A stretch of DNA of 64,000 nt from Bacteroidales bacterium UBA4293 (GTDB taxonomy: Bacteria; Bacteroidota; Bacteroidia; Bacteroidales; Bacteroidaceae), in assembly GCA_002395835.1 (NCBI GenBank), contig DGVD01000017.1:124001-188000 (forward strand), given 5' to 3'. Position 1 is the first letter of the stretch; each line of letters begins with the position of its first letter. Position numbers and translations under genes: made by a program. This document shows positions 60,500 to 64,000 of the stretch, one piece after another. Under the pieces are notes generated by a model. It was not told where the DNA came from, searched no databases, and saw only the letters and a list, made by a program, of their open reading frames with translations.

Positions 60500-63073
60500 A
60501 TGAATAGATTGAACAATAGATATTTACTTTTAGTTTTATTTCTAATTCTAGGCTTCACGCAGGCATTTGCTCAGAAAATCAGTGGAAAGGTTACTGATAA
60601 GAAGACGGGTGAACCTGTATCCTTCATGAATGTGTATTATGAAGGGAAAGGCATAGGTACCACTACCGACTTGGATGGAAACTATACCGTGGAAAGTCGT
60701 GTGGGCCTGAATGAACTAACTTTCTCCTTTGTGGGGTATAAGACCAAAGTGGTGAAGGTGCGTGCGGGTTATTTCCAGACTCTCAATGTAGAGGTGGAGA
60801 GCGATGATGTAGTACTTCAGGAAGTTACGGTAAAACCTAGAAGGGAAAGATATTCTAGAAAGAACAACCCAGCTGTCATTATGATGGAGAAGGTCATAGC
60901 TGCCAAGAAAGCCAACGACCTCTCTGTATATCCGTTCTATCAGTACGATAAATATCAGAAACTTACACTTTCTTTGAATGAAATCAAGACTGATAGTCTG
61001 GAGTCTGGTATCTTCAAAAAAATGCCTTTCTTAAAGAATCAGATAGAGTTCTGCGATGAAACTCAGAAACTTATTCTTCCAGTCTCAGTGGATGAAACTG
61101 TTTCTACTCAGGTTTATCGAAAGGATCCAAAATCTGAAAAGACTATCGTTAAAGGTGTGAATAGCACGGGTGTGAATGAAATTCTGAACACTGGTGACAT
61201 TCTCACTTCTTTGCTTCATGAAGTCTTCACTGACGTGAATATCTACGATGACCAGGTGCGTCTTCTGCAATATCCATTCACAAGCCCTATTGCCACCAGT
61301 GGTGCCATCCAGTTCTATCGCTATTTCATCATGGATACACTGGAAGTAGCTGGCGACAAGTGCTTCCACTTGTCTTTCGTGCCGAACAACTCCCAGGACT
61401 TTGGTTTTACGGGGCATCTTTATGTGAAGGCCGACTCATCCTATCAGGTGAAGCGGTGTACGCTGAACTTACCTAAAAAGACTGATGTCAACTTTGTGGA
61501 ACATATGGAGATTCTACAAGAGTTTGAACAACTCCCATCAGGAGAGAATGTCCTGGTGAACGATGATATGTTGGTGGAAATCACTTTCAACAAGCTTTTC
61601 CAGAAATTCCAAGTGCGGAGGCAAACACGATACGATGATTATGCCTTCGACGAGCTTCCGAAGAATCTGTTTAAGGGTAAGGCGAAGGAAGTGCATGAGG
61701 CTGATGCTATGATGCGCGACGAGAGTTTCTGGGCGAAGTACCGAAAGGTGGAACTGACCAATAGCGAGAGTCACATGGACGACTTCCTGAACCGTCTGCA
61801 GTCCCTGAAGGGATTCAAGGTGGTGGTTTTCGGTCTGAAAGCTCTCATTGAGAACTTCGTGGAAACTTCTGCAGAGAACAGCAAGGTGGATATCGGACCT
61901 ATCAATACGATGGTGGGACACAACCAGTTTGAGGGTTTCCGTACACGTCTGAGTGCTCAGACTACGGCTAATTTCAACAAGCACTTCTTCTTGAAAGGGT
62001 ATGCTGCTTATGGATTCAAAGATAAACGCATGAAATACCTGGCAGAGGCTGAGTATTCATTCAATGAGAAAAAATACTTGCCTAGGGAGTTTCCTAGACA
62101 TTCCGTCATAGTGGGTACCCAGTATGATATGATGTCACCAGTGGATAAGTTCATGCCTACTGATAAGGATAATGTCTTTACGGCATTTAAGGTTACCGAG
62201 GTGGACCAGTACATGTACCAGCGGAAGCACTACGTCACTTATCAAAGGGAGTTCGAGAGTGGATATAGCCACCACATCGGTTTCAAATACACTCGTGATG
62301 AACCTACAGGTTCTCTGGTGTACCGAAAACTGAATACGGGTGAATTATTGAACAATATAACCACTACCGAAGTTAGTGCAGGAATTCGCTATGCTCCAGG
62401 TGAGACCTTTATTAATACTAAGCAGCGTCGTCTGCCACTGAACCTGGATGCTCCTGTCTTTACGCTAGAACATACCATCGGTTTCAAAGGATTCTTAGGA
62501 GGCGACTATGAGTACAACTTCACCGAGGTGGGTATTTATAAGCGTTTCTGGATGCGCTCATGGGGTAAGATTGATGCTTACCTGAAGGGTGGATACCAGT
62601 GGAACAAGGTTCCGTTCAACCTGCTTATCATGCCTGCTGCCAATTTGTCTTATATCAAGGAGTATGAAACGTTCAGTTTGATAAACAACATGGAGTTCCT
62701 GAACGATAAGTATGGTTCATTGGATGTTTCTTGGGACTTGAACGGAAAGATATTCAACCGTATCCCGTTGCTTAAGAAACTGAAATGGCGTGAGTGGATC
62801 CAGATTAAGGCCCTTTGGGGTACCCTTTCAGATAAGAACAATCCTTTCCTGGATCAGAACAAGAACGATGATACCTTGCTGGACTTCCCAATGCGTGATG
62901 GAGTCTATACCAGTCATGTGATGGACAAGAACCGTCCTTATGTGGAGCTGGCACTGGGTGTACATAATATCTTCAAGCTGTTGCATGTGGAGTATGTGCG
63001 CCGTTTGAACTACTTGGAGAATCCTTACTGTAGTAAGGAGGGTGTTCGTCTTATGGTACGTATGACATTCTAA
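60500..63073 (+). CDS. DUF5686 outer-membrane protein with carboxypeptidase-like domain
   Basis: An 857-residue outer-membrane protein of a Bacteroidetes-specific family. The signal peptide ends near AFAQ (residue 24). Residues about 25-110 are a CarboxypepD_reg-like domain (ISGKVTDKKTGEPVSFMNVYY and FSFVGYKTKVVKV). The rest is DUF5686: a periplasmic part with NNPAVIMMEKVIAAK, then a barrel of amphipathic strands ending in GVRLMVRMTF, a terminal phenylalanine of the outer-membrane type. The function is unknown. Its own -7 box separates it from the head-group cluster; the following sugar transporter starts 7 bp later, so the two are probably co-transcribed. Confidence 0.88.
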   Translation: MNRLNNRYLLLVLFLILGFTQAFAQKISGKVTDKKTGEPVSFMNVYYEGKGIGTTTDLDGNYTVESRVGLNELTFSFVGYKTKVVKVRAGYFQTLNVEVESDDVVLQEVTVKPRRERYSRKNNPAVIMMEKVIAAKKANDLSVYPFYQYDKYQKLTLSLNEIKTDSLESGIFKKMPFLKNQIEFCDETQKLILPVSVDETVSTQVYRKDPKSEKTIVKGVNSTGVNEILNTGDILTSLLHEVFTDVNIYDDQVRLLQYPFTSPIATSGAIQFYRYFIMDTLEVAGDKCFHLSFVPNNSQDFGFTGHLYVKADSSYQVKRCTLNLPKKTDVNFVEHMEILQEFEQLPSGENVLVNDDMLVEITFNKLFQKFQVRRQTRYDDYAFDELPKNLFKGKAKEVHEADAMMRDESFWAKYRKVELTNSESHMDDFLNRLQSLKGFKVVVFGLKALIENFVETSAENSKVDIGPINTMVGHNQFEGFRTRLSAQTTANFNKHFFLKGYAAYGFKDKRMKYLAEAEYSFNEKKYLPREFPRHSVIVGTQYDMMSPVDKFMPTDKDNVFTAFKVTEVDQYMYQRKHYVTYQREFESGYSHHIGFKYTRDEPTGSLVYRKLNTGELLNNITTTEVSAGIRYAPGETFINTKQRRLPLNLDAPVFTLEHTIGFKGFLGGDYEYNFTEVGIYKRFWMRSWGKIDAYLKGGYQWNKVPFNLLIMPAANLSYIKEYETFSLINNMEFLNDKYGSLDVSWDLNGKIFNRIPLLKKLKWREWIQIKALWGTLSDKNNPFLDQNKNDDTLLDFPMRDGVYTSHVMDKNRPYVELALGVHNIFKLLHVEYVRRLNYLENPYCSKEGVRLMVRMTF

Positions 63074-63080
63074 ACAAGAT

Positions 63081-64000
63081 ATGGAACAACTGAAACGAAA
63101 AACACAGCCGTTGGTGGGGAAGGGGTATATGCTACCTTTCATCCTTGTCACCTCGCTGTTCTTCCTTTGGGGATTTGCTCGTGCTATCCTCGACGTGCTG
63201 AACAAGCATTTCCAGACTTCGCTGAACATCAGTATTACTGAGTCGGCTCTGATACAGGTAACTACCTATCTAGGTTATTTCCTCATGGCTATTCCGGCTG
63301 GGGCATTCATCAACAGGTATGGATACCGTGGAGGAGTGGTCTTCGGACTCATCCTCTATGCCATTGGTGCCTTCTTGTTCATTCCGGTGTCTTCCATCGG
63401 AACGCTGAACCCTTACCTGGTGGCCCTCTTTATCATTGCCTGTGGTTTGGCTTTTTTGGAAACTTCGGCTAATCCGTATTCCACCGAACTGGGTCCTCAG
63501 GAAACAGCAACCTCCCGTCTGAACCTTTCACAGAGTTTCAATGGTCTGGGAAGTGGTTTGGCACCTATGCTTATCGGTGGATTCCTGTTTACCAGTGAAG
63601 ATGCCGATGTGTCCCTGCCTTACACCATCATGGGAGTACTGGTTGTGGTCGTGGCTGTTATTTTCTGCTTTGTAAAACTTCCAGAGATCCATCATGAGGA
63701 AGAGCCTCAGGCTCTCCAGTCTAAGGGTAGCACTATAGAGAACTTAAAGGCTCTGGTAAGCAACTCCTATTTCCTTACTGGATTGTTGGCTCTGCTGGCT
63801 TATGAGGTGAGCGAAATCAGTATCAATAGTTATTTTGTGAACTTCACCACAGGTATGGGTTGGATGGATGCTGCAACGTCCTCATATATCCTTTCATTCT
63901 CCTTGATTATTTTCATGGGAGGTCGCTTCCTTGGTAGCTGGATCATGAAGTATGTTCCTGCAGAGAGAATGTTGCTTTATTGCAGTATTGGTAGTGTGGT
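63081..64000 (+). CDS. FucP-family sugar:proton symporter, 5' part (3' end outside window)
   Basis: The first 306 codons of an MFS transporter of the FHS (fucose/glucose-galactose) family, starting at ATG 63081 and open to the window edge. Seen: TSLFFLWGFARAILDVLNKHFQ with the conserved aspartate of FucP helix 1, AIPAGAFINRYGYRGGVVFGL, and CGLAFLETSANPYSTELGP with the glutamate of FucP helix 4 (the ETxANP motif). The family carries L-fucose, glucose, galactose or GlcNAc in Bacteroidetes; the sugar cannot be told from this part. The gene is cut by the end of the window, not by mutation. Confidence 0.88.
   Translation, partial: MEQLKRKTQPLVGKGYMLPFILVTSLFFLWGFARAILDVLNKHFQTSLNISITESALIQVTTYLGYFLMAIPAGAFINRYGYRGGVVFGLILYAIGAFLFIPVSSIGTLNPYLVALFIIACGLAFLETSANPYSTELGPQETATSRLNLSQSFNGLGSGLAPMLIGGFLFTSEDADVSLPYTIMGVLVVVVAVIFCFVKLPEIHHEEEPQALQSKGSTIENLKALVSNSYFLTGLLALLAYEVSEISINSYFVNFTTGMGWMDAATSSYILSFSLIIFMGGRFLGSWIMKYVPAERMLLYCSIGSV

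Overview
The window is a contiguous piece of a Bacteroidales chromosome (Bacteroides, Phocaeicola or Prevotella-like; the species cannot be fixed from the sequence). The evidence is a SusC/SusD pair, Bacteroidetes-only families (TamL, DUF4296, DUF4837, DUF5686, DUF4922, DUF2764), a V-type ATPase operon of the reduced Bacteroidetes/spirochaete/chlamydia layout, and repeated TAnnTTTG boxes just upstream of start codons, which match the Bacteroidetes -7 promoter element. No insertion sequence, phage, CRISPR array or rRNA was seen. Almost all of the DNA is coding; the only large empty stretch is 41655-42588.

Region 1 (1-9.2 kb) is housekeeping: the 3' part of ileS, a DksA/TraR-like regulator, lspA, a DUF4296 lipoprotein, a small hypothetical gene, a divergent rRNA/tRNA methyltransferase and tamL, a WalJ-like metallo-hydrolase, and two identical tRNA-Lys(CTT) genes with their own promoter and terminator. 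Region 2 (8.9-16.8 kb) is the V-type ATPase operon E-DUF2764-A-B-D-I-K, with no recognisable F or G gene; the membrane subunit K carries the residues of the Na+ site of Enterococcus NtpK. Region 3 (17-20.5 kb) holds an aquaporin, a flavin/PLP-oxidase-fold protein, a methyltransferase and a convergent 5'-nucleotidase.

Region 4 (20.6-52.7 kb) is the centrepiece: about 32 kb dominated by peptidoglycan-fragment salvage. A plus-strand operon (20.6-26.5 kb) encodes an M15 peptidase, a GH29 fucosidase, an NlpC/P60 (YkfC-like) endopeptidase, a Tat-exported dipeptide epimerase and a transglutaminase-like lipoprotein. Convergent to it is a tightly packed nine-gene minus-strand operon (41654 down to 26516): amidase-like/golvesin-domain protein, metallophosphatase-PQQ protein, AmpG-like permease, NamZ (DUF1343), a large FAD/Fe-S oxidase, MurT, MurK, MurQ and a beta-lactamase-like/SGNH fusion. 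Together they can trim peptidoglycan fragments, import MurNAc and muropeptides, phosphorylate MurNAc and convert it to GlcNAc-6-P plus D-lactate; the FAD/Fe-S protein is well placed to oxidise that lactate. A SusC/SusD pair (42.6-47.7 kb) follows, and then a second minus-strand operon (52738 down to 47738) of a glycosyltransferase-DUF4922 fusion, a SpoIID-like protein without a signal peptide and a second AmpG-like permease.

Region 5 (52.8-64 kb) starts with rlmN and a DUF4837 lipoprotein, then runs into a chain of overlapping genes: a PdxA-like protein that has lost its metal ligands, a sugar-phosphate-type nucleotidyltransferase, an ATP-grasp enzyme, a CDP-alcohol phosphotransferase, a flippase-like membrane protein and a HAD hydrolase. 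This looks like an uncharacterised pathway for a CDP-activated polar head group. It ends with a DUF5686 outer-membrane protein and the start of a FucP-family sugar transporter cut off by the window edge. The best candidates for undescribed biology are the head-group cluster, the GT/DUF4922-SpoIID-AmpG operon, and the expanded peptidoglycan-salvage locus.
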